Part shown: positions 27,228 to 35,333 of the stretch, piece after piece
Position numbering within the stretch: the stretch's first letter is position 1
Layout of the letters: each line of letters opens with the position of its first letter
From: DASPKM01 sp035628135
Lineage (GTDB): Bacteria > Bacteroidota > Bacteroidia > Chitinophagales > Chitinophagaceae
Assembly: GCA_035628135.1 (NCBI GenBank)
Contig: DASPKM010000014.1
Coordinates: 71,840 to 135,839, forward strand
DNA length: 64,000 nucleotides
Direction: 5' to 3'
Notes under the pieces: model-generated
Told to the model about the DNA's origin: nothing
The model's input: the letters and a program-made list of their open reading frames with translations, nothing else
Databases searched by the model: none
Made by a program: the position numbers and the translations under genes

Positions 27228-28139
27228 AGTCCTAAACAAAATAAAGACGCACTCGGAAAAGGGATCCGCTCCCTGTTGCAGAGCATCGATTCGGACCTGA
27301 AAACATCCGCGGGAAGTTTAAAGCCCGCCATAGCCGAAGCAGCTACCGGCGTTTTGCGCATTCCCCTCGAACAGATAGAAGCCAACCCGCGCCAGCCCCG
27401 CCACGATTTTGACGAACAGGCCTTGAAGGAACTGGCTGCGTCCATCAAAACATACGACATCATTCAGCCGATTACCGTTTCAAAGCTGCCTTCGGGTAAG
27501 TACCGGCTTATAGCAGGCGAACGCCGTTTTCGCGCGGCAAAAATGGCGGGTTTGAAAGACATCCCCGCTTACTTGCGCCACGCCAACGACGCAGAGCTAC
27601 TGGAACTGGCCTTGCTGGAGAACCTGCAGCGCCAGGACCTGAACGCAATGGAAATTGCGCTTAGCTATAAGCGTATGATGGAAGAGCTGAGCTATACGCA
27701 GGAACAGGTTGCTGAACGCATGGGCAAGGAACGCACTACGGTTACCAACTACATCCGCCTGCTGAAGCTGCCACCCGATATACAAGTAGCAGTGCGCAAT
27801 GGAAGCCTTAGCATGGGTCACGCAAGAGCGCTGGTGAATGTAGATACCATCGACAAGCAATTGTATATTTTCCGCGAGGTGCAGGAAAAGGAGCTATCGG
27901 TAAGGCAAACAGAGGAGCTTGTACGAAAACTATACAAAGGTGAACCCGCTGTTAAAAATGCTGCGAAAAACCAGCTTCCGCCGGCTTACAAAAAAATTGA
28001 GGATAATTTAGCTTCGCATTTCAGCACCAGGGTAAGGATGCAGCACAACAAGAAAGGACATGGCAGCATAACCCTGGAATATTATTCGCTGGAAGAATTG
28101 AACAAGCTGCTGGACCAGTTCGGCGTTTCCGGCAGTTGA
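27222..28139 (+). CDS. parB: Chromosome-partitioning protein ParB/Spo0J (305 aa)
   Basis: A CTP-dependent DNA clamp of the chromosomal ParB family. The N-terminal box LGKGIRSLLQ follows the start. The nuclease-like domain shows NPRQPRHDF, then LIAGERRFRAAK and LENLQRQDLNAMEIA. The helix-turn-helix region has YTQEQVAERMGKERTTVTNYIRLLKLP. The C-terminal dimerisation domain ends in KLLDQFG. An ATG at 27210 would add four residues; I prefer 27222 because the upstream one belongs to the repeat, but neither has a good ribosome site. Confidence 0.95.
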   Translation: MTSPKQNKDALGKGIRSLLQSIDSDLKTSAGSLKPAIAEAATGVLRIPLEQIEANPRQPRHDFDEQALKELAASIKTYDIIQPITVSKLPSGKYRLIAGERRFRAAKMAGLKDIPAYLRHANDAELLELALLENLQRQDLNAMEIALSYKRMMEELSYTQEQVAERMGKERTTVTNYIRLLKLPPDIQVAVRNGSLSMGHARALVNVDTIDKQLYIFREVQEKELSVRQTEELVRKLYKGEPAVKNAAKNQLPPAYKKIEDNLASHFSTRVRMQHNKKGHGSITLEYYSLEELNKLLDQFGVSGS

Positions 28140-28158
28140 TCCTCAAGCGGGCACATTT

Positions 28159-28821
28159 ATGAAATATACCAGAGCGGCTTTACTGTTCCTGTTGATTTTA
28201 TTTTCAAAGGCAATGTTTGCTCAGCAACCTGATTCGCCCAGAGTACAAAAAGATACTTCCCTATTTGCAAAAGGTTTGCTGGATACAATTCCCAACAGGC
28301 AGGACACTGCTAAGCCCCGCCACAGCCCGCGCAAGGCCGCTATCCGCTCCGCCATCCTTCCCGGGTGGGGCCAGGCTTACAACAAAAAATACTGGAAGAT
28401 ACCGATCGTATATACAGCCATTGGCATTCCTGCTTACCTGTTTCTGGATAACCTTAAATGGTACCGGCGCACAAAGTATGCGTACCTGGTAGTATCTACC
28501 AATAGCACCAACACCGACAGCCTCAACCGCGTGCATCCCGAGCTAAGGCCATTTGTAGACCGCGGGTTCGGCAACGAGCTGTTGAATTACCGAAACGAGT
28601 TCAGGCGAAACGTAGACTATTCCGCTTTATTCTTCCTGTTGTTCTGGGGACTGAACATTGTAGACGCCAGCGTGGACGCGCACCTGAAAGATTTCAACGT
28701 AACACCCGACCTTAGCCTCAAAATAAAACCAGGCTATAGTCCTACGGGTAATACCTACGGGCTTAGTCTTGTATTCGATATCCATGATGGCAAGCCGAAA
28801 TTGAAGTCATTGGGTCATTGA
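28159..28821 (+). CDS. DUF5683 family membrane protein (220 aa)
   Basis: A signal peptide ending MFAQQ comes first. A Pro/Asp-rich segment follows, then the family core SAILPGWGQAYNKKYWKIPIVY with hydrophobic segments near residues 88-105 and 150-170. This protein commonly sits between parB and dapB in Bacteroidota, as here. Its function is unknown. The C-terminal codons (SLGH and stop) lie inside a perfect heptad palindrome that acts as a terminator-like hairpin, so the repeat appears to have supplied the end of the reading frame. Confidence 0.85.
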   Translation: MKYTRAALLFLLILFSKAMFAQQPDSPRVQKDTSLFAKGLLDTIPNRQDTAKPRHSPRKAAIRSAILPGWGQAYNKKYWKIPIVYTAIGIPAYLFLDNLKWYRRTKYAYLVVSTNSTNTDSLNRVHPELRPFVDRGFGNELLNYRNEFRRNVDYSALFFLLFWGLNIVDASVDAHLKDFNVTPDLSLKIKPGYSPTGNTYGLSLVFDIHDGKPKLKSLGH

Positions 28822-28843
28822 CCCAATGACCCAATGACTTTTT
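28804..28843 (+). terminator. Heptad palindrome acting as terminator, overlapping a stop codon
   Basis: The 17-base arm 28804-28820 is exactly complementary to 28824-28840, with only ACC between. Each arm is two and a half copies of the heptad GTCATTG. A T-tract (28839-28843) follows, giving a strong intrinsic-terminator shape. The stop codon of the DUF5683 gene (28819-28821) lies at the end of the left arm. Confidence 0.85.
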
Positions 28844-28870
28844 CCGACATCGACCAAAAAACAACTTGCA

Positions 28871-29587
28871 ATGCGCATCGCCTTAATTGGTTACGGTAAA
28901 ATGGGACAAGCTATCGAGGAGATAGCTTTGGAAAGAAACCATGAAATAGTTTTAAAGATTACCATCGATAACCTGGAAGATTATACCGATACCAACCTGA
29001 AGAAGGCGGATATCGCTGTAGAATTTACGCATCCCGAGGCTGCATTCGACAATATCAAACGATGCCTCGAACTGGGATTGCCCGTTGTATCGGGCACCAC
29101 AGGCTGGCTGCACCGCTATGCCGAAGCAACGGCGATCTGTGAACAACAGCAAGGCGCGCTCCTGGTGGCCAGCAACTTCAGCATAGGGGTGAATATTTTT
29201 TTTGAAGTGAACAAGCGCCTTGCAGATTTAATGTCAAAGCACAGCGACTACGAAGTGTCACTCGAAGAAATTCATCATACACAAAAGAAAGACGCACCCA
29301 GCGGCACAGCCATCACATTGGCAGAGCAAATCCTGGAAAGGATCGATCGCAAGAAGAAATGGGTCAACCACCTTAGTGATAATGTCGATGAATTGGAGAT
29401 CATCAGCGAACGCATCGATCCTGCTCCTGGCACGCACAAGGTAAAATACCAATCTTCCATCGACGATATCGACATCATTCATACAGCGCACAACCGCAAA
29501 GGATTTGCGGCCGGCGCAGTGCTCGCCGCGGAATACATCGTTTCCCGCAAAGGCGTTTTTACAATGAAAGACGTGTTGGGATTGTAA
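28871..29587 (+). CDS. dapB: 4-Hydroxy-tetrahydrodipicolinate reductase DapB (238 aa)
   Basis: NAD(P)H-dependent reductase of the lysine/diaminopimelate pathway, cytoplasmic. The N-terminal Rossmann motif is IGYGKMGQAIE. SGTTGW follows near residue 77. EIHHTQKKDAPSGTA carries the family signature with catalytic His and Lys. The length (238) is the short form usual in Bacteroidota. It follows DUF5683 after a strong hairpin, so it probably has its own promoter or depends on readthrough. Confidence 0.95.
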   Translation: MRIALIGYGKMGQAIEEIALERNHEIVLKITIDNLEDYTDTNLKKADIAVEFTHPEAAFDNIKRCLELGLPVVSGTTGWLHRYAEATAICEQQQGALLVASNFSIGVNIFFEVNKRLADLMSKHSDYEVSLEEIHHTQKKDAPSGTAITLAEQILERIDRKKKWVNHLSDNVDELEIISERIDPAPGTHKVKYQSSIDDIDIIHTAHNRKGFAAGAVLAAEYIVSRKGVFTMKDVLGL

Positions 29588-29591
29588 GGAT

Positions 29592-30518
29592 TTAATATTT
29601 CACCAAAACCCCCACTCCTACCAGCGATTTTACCTGTATCCTTGCCGCGTTACGGTTAGGACCGAACAGCTGAACATTGTCATCGTAAATCAGGTCGAGG
29701 CTCCAGGTAGCAGACAATATCCTGGATAATTTCACTGCAAAGAGGTTGGTCATAAAAACATCTACGTTTTTTGGTTCGTCCCTATAGTTGGAGAACAAAT
29801 CGAGACGGCCTTTATAACTGACGGTCTTCGTAAAATCGGTCAGGTAGTTCATCGTCAGGAAGGCGCCTATTTCTGTCCTGCTGTTTTGGCCGGGCTCAAC
29901 ACCGTACAATCCTCTTGCGGCCAGCGAATCGTCTTTCACAATCACCCAACGGACCGTTGCGGGCGATATAAAAAAAGAAAGGTTGGGGCGAGGTTTAAAA
30001 TCAAGGCCGGGGCTTAGAAGGATATACGCAGGCGACAGGAAAGCAGACGTCAGCATTCGTGTTTGTCCGTCGTAAGTGTATCCCTTAAACAATTGAGAAC
30101 GAAAATTAAAAAGTCCGCCGACGTTGAGCTTATCATTCAGCGCATAACCATATTTGGAAAGCAGGTCGATGCGGTCATCATTTTTGCGGCTGCCGAGACT
30201 GGTTGTCTTAATATAACCCAGGTTGAGGTCGAAAGTATTATCCCAACTATGCCGGTCCCTCTTGTAAAAAGCGAACAGGCTGGCGAGCCCGTTGACCGAT
30301 AGCGAAAAATCGTCGCCACCCGCGGCCCAGTTGCTCAGTGAGCCCTGGGCAATGTTGATCCCAAGCGTAGCGCCTTTCCTCCAGATCTGTTGGGTGGTAT
30401 CGTTCGGGTCTTTTTTAATGCCTGTTTCGGAATCGGACTTTAGTTTTCTAATGGTTTCATCTTGTGCGGTCAGGTTCAGGGCAAGCATTAAGCCAATGCA
30501 GAGTAATAAATGCTTCAT
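29592..30518 (-). CDS. DUF3078 family beta-barrel protein (308 aa)
   Basis: A signal peptide ending NLTAQ is followed by IWRKGATLGINIAQGSLSNWAAGGDDFSL, the Asn-Trp-Ala-Ala-Gly signature of DUF3078 proteins. The rest is a regular series of aromatic beta strands ending in KSLVGVGVLVKY, consistent with an outer-membrane barrel. Function unknown. It converges with dapB, leaving only four bases between the stops. Confidence 0.85.
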   Translation of the reverse strand: MKHLLLCIGLMLALNLTAQDETIRKLKSDSETGIKKDPNDTTQQIWRKGATLGINIAQGSLSNWAAGGDDFSLSVNGLASLFAFYKRDRHSWDNTFDLNLGYIKTTSLGSRKNDDRIDLLSKYGYALNDKLNVGGLFNFRSQLFKGYTYDGQTRMLTSAFLSPAYILLSPGLDFKPRPNLSFFISPATVRWVIVKDDSLAARGLYGVEPGQNSRTEIGAFLTMNYLTDFTKTVSYKGRLDLFSNYRDEPKNVDVFMTNLFAVKLSRILSATWSLDLIYDDNVQLFGPNRNAARIQVKSLVGVGVLVKY

Positions 30519-30634
30519 GGTAAACTTTTTTGCGGTTTAGAAGGTATGCCTGGAATAAGTTGTGGAATTTCTTCCGCAAACTCTTAAGCAATACGGCAAC
30601 AACCATACACTAGTTAAAATTCCATGCTAGAAAA

Positions 30635-30667
30635 TAAAAAACGGAAGGATTAATGAGATCCTTCCGT
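30635..30667 (-). terminator. Intrinsic terminator after the 167-aa lipoprotein
   Basis: ACGGAAGGAT (30641-30650) pairs exactly with ATCCTTCCGT (30658-30667) over a 7-base loop. On the minus strand the stem is followed by TTTTTATTTT. It lies 30 bases after the stop at 30698. Confidence 0.85.
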
Positions 30668-30697
30668 CCGAGAATAGGGTACAGGTTGATGTTTTAA

Positions 30698-31201
30698 TTA
30701 TTGTACGCGCGCATATTTAGAGTACAGCTTAGAACCACTGGGCCCATCAACATAGACTGTAAAGAAGCCGTTATCAAATTCATGTAATTTATATTCCAGG
30801 GGGGCATACATGTAGTCGACAAATGTTACCGATACATCCTGTCCCTTTGCTGCTACCGAGTACGATCCATTGATGGTCGCAGCATCGTTGCCCGAAATTC
30901 TATCTGTCTTTTGGCTAATGCTCAGCGCTCCGTTCGCACCGAAAAAATATTCATCGTCTTTAACATGCACTTTTACATAAGGCCACAGATCTGTTTCAGA
31001 TTTTACATCAGCATCGTTGGTGATGTAATCGATCGGCTTGTCGGCGTAAAAAGAAACAAGCATATACTTGTTCGCCTGGATCACTGTCTGGAAGTCGGTA
31101 GCACGTTGTTTTGCCGCGCTGTCTTCTTCGCTAACCGATTTATTGCAAGCCATCCCAACCCAGGTTATACCAATAAAAAGGACAAAGTAAAGCTTTCGCA
31201 T
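30698..31201 (-). CDS. Hypothetical lipoprotein (167 aa)
   Basis: A lipoprotein signal is present: MRKLYFVLFIGITWVGMAC, with Cys at residue 19 followed by NKS. The mature part alternates beta strands and short acidic turns (VKVHVKDDEYFFGANGALSI) and looks like a lipocalin-like or small sandwich domain. I do not know the family. It forms a single-gene unit with its own terminator. Confidence 0.75.
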   Translation of the reverse strand: MRKLYFVLFIGITWVGMACNKSVSEEDSAAKQRATDFQTVIQANKYMLVSFYADKPIDYITNDADVKSETDLWPYVKVHVKDDEYFFGANGALSISQKTDRISGNDAATINGSYSVAAKGQDVSVTFVDYMYAPLEYKLHEFDNGFFTVYVDGPSGSKLYSKYARVQ

Positions 31202-31408
31202 ACGTACGAAGTTTTATGGTTATAATTTGATTCGCCTTCTGTAAGAGGTAGATCAACCTGAGGGTTTTCGGGGGATGGATTTCAGATAAGTAAGCACAAA
31301 AACAGATATGCGAAAACAATGCCACAGTAAAAAATACCTCACCCCATGATGGTAACCATTATACCCAAATATGTTTTTTGTACCTTCCGTTTTATCTAAA
31401 TCATTGTT

Positions 31409-32152
31409 ATGAAACGACTCATGTTTTTCGTGCTTGGTATTTTTACGATTCCCGTATTTTCTGCACGCGCACAACAGGCAGGCGATCCAAAATCCACAGA
31501 AGTTTGGGAACCGATCCCCAAAATGGTGAATCCAGGCAAACAAGATCATCAGCCGCCATCCGATGCGATTGTTTTATTCAATGGAAAAGATTTATCTGAG
31601 TGGACAACGATGAAAGGAGAACGAGCGCAATGGAATGTTCGTGACAATTCCATGATCGTAACGAAAGGAACTGGAAACATACGCACTAAAAGATCTTTCG
31701 GCGATTGCCAATTGCACATCGAATGGCAAGCTCCTGCAGTAATAGAAAGCGAAGGACAGGGGCGCGGCAACAGCGGAGTTTTCCTAATGGGAATGTACGA
31801 AGTACAAATACTGGATTCGTACAACAACCGCACTTACAGCAATGGCCAGGCGGGAAGTTTGTACAAACAACACATCCCATTGGTAAATGCCAGCAGGCCG
31901 CCCGGCGAATGGCAGTCGTATGATATCATTTTTACGGCGCCCCGTTTTAACAGCGACGGCAGCTTGCAATCACCCGCATACTGCACCGTGTTTCATAACG
32001 GCGTGCTTATTCAAAATCATGTGGAGCTAAAAGGCGGCACAGTATACATCGGCCCGCCTTCTTATAAAAAACATGCGGAAAAAGAACCGCTGATGTTACA
32101 GGACCATGGAAATCCTGTGCAGTTCAGGAATATCTGGATCAGGGAATTATAA
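31409..32152 (+). CDS. Secreted 3-keto-disaccharide hydrolase domain (DUF1080) protein (247 aa)
   Basis: A signal peptide ends at ARAQQ. The DUF1080 domain then shows IVLFNGKDLSEWTT, NSGVFLMGMYEVQILDS and GGTVYIGPPSY, and closes with VQFRNIWIREL. Domains of this family hydrolyse 3-keto-disaccharides or act as concanavalin-like sugar-binding units in secreted carbohydrate degradation. The protein is likely periplasmic or exported. No glycan utilisation locus surrounds it. It converges with the SDR gene; the two stops are four bases apart. Confidence 0.88.
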   Translation: MKRLMFFVLGIFTIPVFSARAQQAGDPKSTEVWEPIPKMVNPGKQDHQPPSDAIVLFNGKDLSEWTTMKGERAQWNVRDNSMIVTKGTGNIRTKRSFGDCQLHIEWQAPAVIESEGQGRGNSGVFLMGMYEVQILDSYNNRTYSNGQAGSLYKQHIPLVNASRPPGEWQSYDIIFTAPRFNSDGSLQSPAYCTVFHNGVLIQNHVELKGGTVYIGPPSYKKHAEKEPLMLQDHGNPVQFRNIWIREL

Positions 32153-32156
32153 ATCA

Positions 32157-33116
32157 CTATTTATTTATCAGGGAAGTGTCCAGGTTCTCGAACATATCTT
32201 TTGTCATTTTCTCCAGGTCATATTCATGTTGCCATCCCCAATCTTTGCGCGCAAAGCTATCGTCGATGCTTTGCGGCCAACTATCGGCTATATGTTGCCG
32301 GTAGTCGGGTTGATAGTTAATAGTAAACCCAGGGATGTGTTTGCGGATGGCCTCTGCCACTTCCTTTGGAGAAAAGCTCATGGCGGCCAGGTTATACGAA
32401 GTGCGGATAGAAACTTTATCGGCCGGCGCTTCCATCAGCTCGATGGTTGCCCTGATGGCATCCGGCATATACATCATGGGCAGGTAAGTATCTTCCTTTA
32501 AAAAACTGGTATATTTTTTATTTTCCAGCGCTTCATAATAAATCTCCACCGCATAATCTGTAGTACCGCCGCCCGGCGCCGATTTATAACTGATGAGGCC
32601 GGGATAGCGGATGCTGCGTACGTCTACACCATACCGTTGGAAATAATAATTGCACCAGAACTCCCCGGCGTATTTACTGATACCGTACACGGTGGTAGGC
32701 TCGATAATAGTTTGCTGCGGACAGGCTTGCTTGGGCGAAGTGGGACCAAACACCGCGATACTGCTGGGCCAGTATACCTTGCGCAATTTCTCTTCCCGCG
32801 CGATGTCCAGCACGTTCAGCAGGCTCTGCATGTTGAGGTGCCAAGCCAGGCCCGGATTTTTTTCGCCGGTGGCGGATAAGATGGCCGCCAGCAAATAGAT
32901 CTGAGTGATGTTCTGGCGTATTACCTGCACGTGCAGCATTTCCTTGTTCATTACGTCGAGGCTCACGTAGGGGCCGGTGCCCTTGAGCAGGTCGTTTTCT
33001 TCCCGCAGGTCCGAAGCTATTACATTGTTATTGCCGTAGAGTTTGCGGAGCGCCAGTGTAAGCTCCACTCCTATTTGTCCCGAAGCGCCGATGATAAGTA
33101 TCTTTTCTTTTGCCAT
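32157..33116 (-). CDS. NAD-dependent epimerase/SDR-type L-threonine 3-dehydrogenase (319 aa)
   Basis: An extended short-chain dehydrogenase: IIGASGQIGVEL is the Rossmann glycine motif, WPSSIAVFG holds the catalytic Ser and TTVYGISKYAGE the catalytic Tyr-Lys. The YPGLISYKSAPGGGTTDYAVEIYY region and overall length match the UDP-galactose-epimerase-like L-threonine dehydrogenases known from Flavobacterium and Cryptosporidium. These oxidise threonine to 2-amino-3-ketobutyrate. A kbl partner is not in the window. A sugar epimerase is the alternative reading. Confidence 0.82.
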   Translation of the reverse strand: MAKEKILIIGASGQIGVELTLALRKLYGNNNVIASDLREENDLLKGTGPYVSLDVMNKEMLHVQVIRQNITQIYLLAAILSATGEKNPGLAWHLNMQSLLNVLDIAREEKLRKVYWPSSIAVFGPTSPKQACPQQTIIEPTTVYGISKYAGEFWCNYYFQRYGVDVRSIRYPGLISYKSAPGGGTTDYAVEIYYEALENKKYTSFLKEDTYLPMMYMPDAIRATIELMEAPADKVSIRTSYNLAAMSFSPKEVAEAIRKHIPGFTINYQPDYRQHIADSWPQSIDDSFARKDWGWQHEYDLEKMTKDMFENLDTSLINK

Positions 33117-33145
33117 TCCGGTTTTCGCGTTTAACTTTTAACTTA

Positions 33146-33172
33146 CGAAAGTAAGCAACATTATTATTTTCG
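33146..33172. promoter_or_regulatory. Divergent -7-like elements between SDR and DUF4403 genes
   Basis: CGAAAGTA (33146-33153) is TACTTTCG on the minus strand, 30 bases before the SDR start. TATTTTCG (33165-33172) faces the DUF4403 gene. Both differ from TAnnTTTG by one base. Short heptad-like units (TAACTTT, TAACTTA) precede them. Confidence 0.4.
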
Positions 33173-33195
33173 CACCTGTGTTAACCTCCCTATTC

Positions 33196-34629
33196 ATGAT
33201 GAAAAAATATTCCGGCGCCGTTTTGATCGTTTGCATGGCATACGCCATGATATTGCTCACGGGCTGCCCGAGCTCGAGAAAAACCACGGTATCCGCACCC
33301 GTTACCGTTTCCAACATCAACGATTCGCTGCCACCCCTACCGGTTTCGGAGATCGATATTCCCATCAAAATATACATACGCCCCTTGCTGTCGAAAGCTG
33401 AAACACTGGTACCGAAAGAATTTACTTCTGACAAATGGCCAGACTATACGCAAGCGTCGTGCGATTTTCGCTACAAATACCGGTTTGTACGTGGGGGGCT
33501 TACATTCGGGGTTGCCAATAACCAGGTAGCCATTGGTTTCGGCGGCGACTACCAGATTGCGGGCAGCCGCTCCATTTGCGCATTCGACAGACCCGTGTCG
33601 CCCTGGGTCTCGGGCAGTTGCGGGTTTGGCAATGAGCCAATGCGCAAGGTGAGCATTGCACTTAGCTCCAATGTTTCTTTTTTACCTACTTATAAAGTAA
33701 AAACGCTTACACAGCTTTCGCAGCTAACACCCATCGACAGATGCCATGTCACGCTGTTCAACAACGATATGACGACCGAAGTAATGGACAGCATCCGCGC
33801 GTCCATTGCAGCCTTCACGCATACCTTCGATTCAACGGTGGCGGCATTGGACTTCAGCAATATCCTGAAAATGGTTTCTGAAAAAAGCAGCCGCAAGATC
33901 ATGCTTAGCAAATATGGGTTTTTGCAGGTAAAGCCCATGAGCGTACGCGTTAGTCCAATGCTGTTGCTGAAAGATACATTGATGATGACCGCGGGTGTTT
34001 CAGGCTATGCGGAATTGACTTCCGATACCACCGAACTGGCCACGATCAATAGTTTTCCAGCATTGCAAACCATGGCGGGAAGAGACGGCGTTTCCATTTA
34101 TGCCAACACGCATTACGACTATGCCTTTCTTTCAAAGATCATTACCGATACGATAAAGGACAAGGCTTTCGATATAGAGGGAAGGACTTTCGTGATCAAG
34201 AACATCGACATACGCGGAAGCGGCAACCGGCAATTAGAGATCAGGATAGATTTTGCTGGAAGCAAAAAAGGAAGGTTTATTTTATATGGCACGCCGGTGC
34301 TGGACGTGGAAAAGCAAACCATTTCCATTCCCGATATCAATTATGGAATAGAAACCCGCGATATTGTGCTGAACGTAGGCGAGAAACTGTTCCGCAACCG
34401 CATTATCAATTCATTAAAAGAAAAAGCTTTTTTGGACCTGCCTTCGCTGATAACCAAAACCAGGCCCCAGTTGGAGGCGCAATTGAACAGGAAAATGAAT
34501 GCACGTTTCAGCACGCGGGGCCGCCTGCACGACGTACGGATCACCGGCCTGGCCACCGGTAAAAATGTATTGCACCTGCAAACCTATATCAGGGCGAATA
34601 TCCAGCTGGTAGCCACGGGTGACTGGTAA
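33196..34629 (+). CDS. DUF4403 family lipoprotein (477 aa)
   Basis: A lipoprotein signal ends in LLTGC (Cys about residue 21). The mature protein has two similar beta-rich halves with tubular-lipid-binding-like character, including FVRGGLTFGVANNQ and later EIRIDFAGSKKGRFILYGTPV. This matches DUF4403, a Bacteroidota/proteobacterial envelope family of unknown function. A GTG at 33178 would add six residues, but the -7-like element at 33165-33172 makes the ATG pair at 33196/33199 better. The protein is periplasmic or surface-attached. Confidence 0.82.
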   Translation: MMKKYSGAVLIVCMAYAMILLTGCPSSRKTTVSAPVTVSNINDSLPPLPVSEIDIPIKIYIRPLLSKAETLVPKEFTSDKWPDYTQASCDFRYKYRFVRGGLTFGVANNQVAIGFGGDYQIAGSRSICAFDRPVSPWVSGSCGFGNEPMRKVSIALSSNVSFLPTYKVKTLTQLSQLTPIDRCHVTLFNNDMTTEVMDSIRASIAAFTHTFDSTVAALDFSNILKMVSEKSSRKIMLSKYGFLQVKPMSVRVSPMLLLKDTLMMTAGVSGYAELTSDTTELATINSFPALQTMAGRDGVSIYANTHYDYAFLSKIITDTIKDKAFDIEGRTFVIKNIDIRGSGNRQLEIRIDFAGSKKGRFILYGTPVLDVEKQTISIPDINYGIETRDIVLNVGEKLFRNRIINSLKEKAFLDLPSLITKTRPQLEAQLNRKMNARFSTRGRLHDVRITGLATGKNVLHLQTYIRANIQLVATGDW

Positions 34630-34736
34630 GCGGAAAACCATTCACAAAGGCAACCTGTTATCCCCATTTTGCGTATTAAATCCCCGGATGAGAGATTTTT
34701 CGTATATTAAAGTTGCGACTTTAAGGTCCGTTCCAT

Positions 34737-35333
34737 TTGACTGATCACATAGAGGATATACACACGCTGATAGATGGTTGCCGTGCAAACAACCGAAACA
34801 GCCAGCAGCAGATGTACGATCTGTTGAAGGAGTATGCTATGCGCATTTGTTACAGGTACATTAACCGCGCGGAAGATGTTGAAGAAGTTATGAATGAAGG
34901 GTTTATAAAATTGTTCAAGCACATGCGCCAATTCGAGGACAACCGGCACGAGCAGGTAACGGCGGCGTTGAAGGGTTGGTTCAGGAAGATTCTGGTGAAC
35001 ACCTGTATCGACCATCTTAGGAAAACTTCATCTTTTTTGAATGGACATGTTATCCAGGACAAACACGAACTTATACAGGACACGGCCGAGACCGGTCTGG
35101 ACAAAATCTCACATAAAGAAATCATTGCTTGCATCAAAGATCTTTCGCCAGCCTACCGTACGGTATTCAACTTATTTGTAATAGAAGGATTTTCCCACGA
35201 AGAAATAGCTAAACAGCTCGGCATTTCAGTAGGCTCTTCCAAATCCAATCTTTCGAAAGCCAGGGAAAACCTGAGAAAGATCATCATCAAAAAACTTTAC
35301 CCTGAACAGTATGCCGAATCTGCACGACGATAA
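34737..35333 (+). CDS. ECF-type RNA polymerase sigma factor (198 aa)
   Basis: A sigma-70 family member with region 2 (CYRYINRAEDVEEVMNEGFIKLFKHM, near residues 39-65) and region 4 (YRTVFNLFVIEGFSHEEIAKQLGISVGSSKSNLSKAREN, near 140-180). Regions 1 and 3 are absent, as in ECF factors. The start is probably TTG at 34737, with AAGG about 9 bases upstream; the next ATG would remove the start of region 2. The gene overlaps the following frame by 23 bases. The neighbour is a membrane protein that likely controls it. Confidence 0.9.
   Translation: MTDHIEDIHTLIDGCRANNRNSQQQMYDLLKEYAMRICYRYINRAEDVEEVMNEGFIKLFKHMRQFEDNRHEQVTAALKGWFRKILVNTCIDHLRKTSSFLNGHVIQDKHELIQDTAETGLDKISHKEIIACIKDLSPAYRTVFNLFVIEGFSHEEIAKQLGISVGSSKSNLSKARENLRKIIIKKLYPEQYAESARR

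Noticed and set aside
26343..28139. parS sites beside parAB
   Set aside because: No close match to TGTTTCACGTGAAACA was found on reading the window; the heptads do not resemble it.
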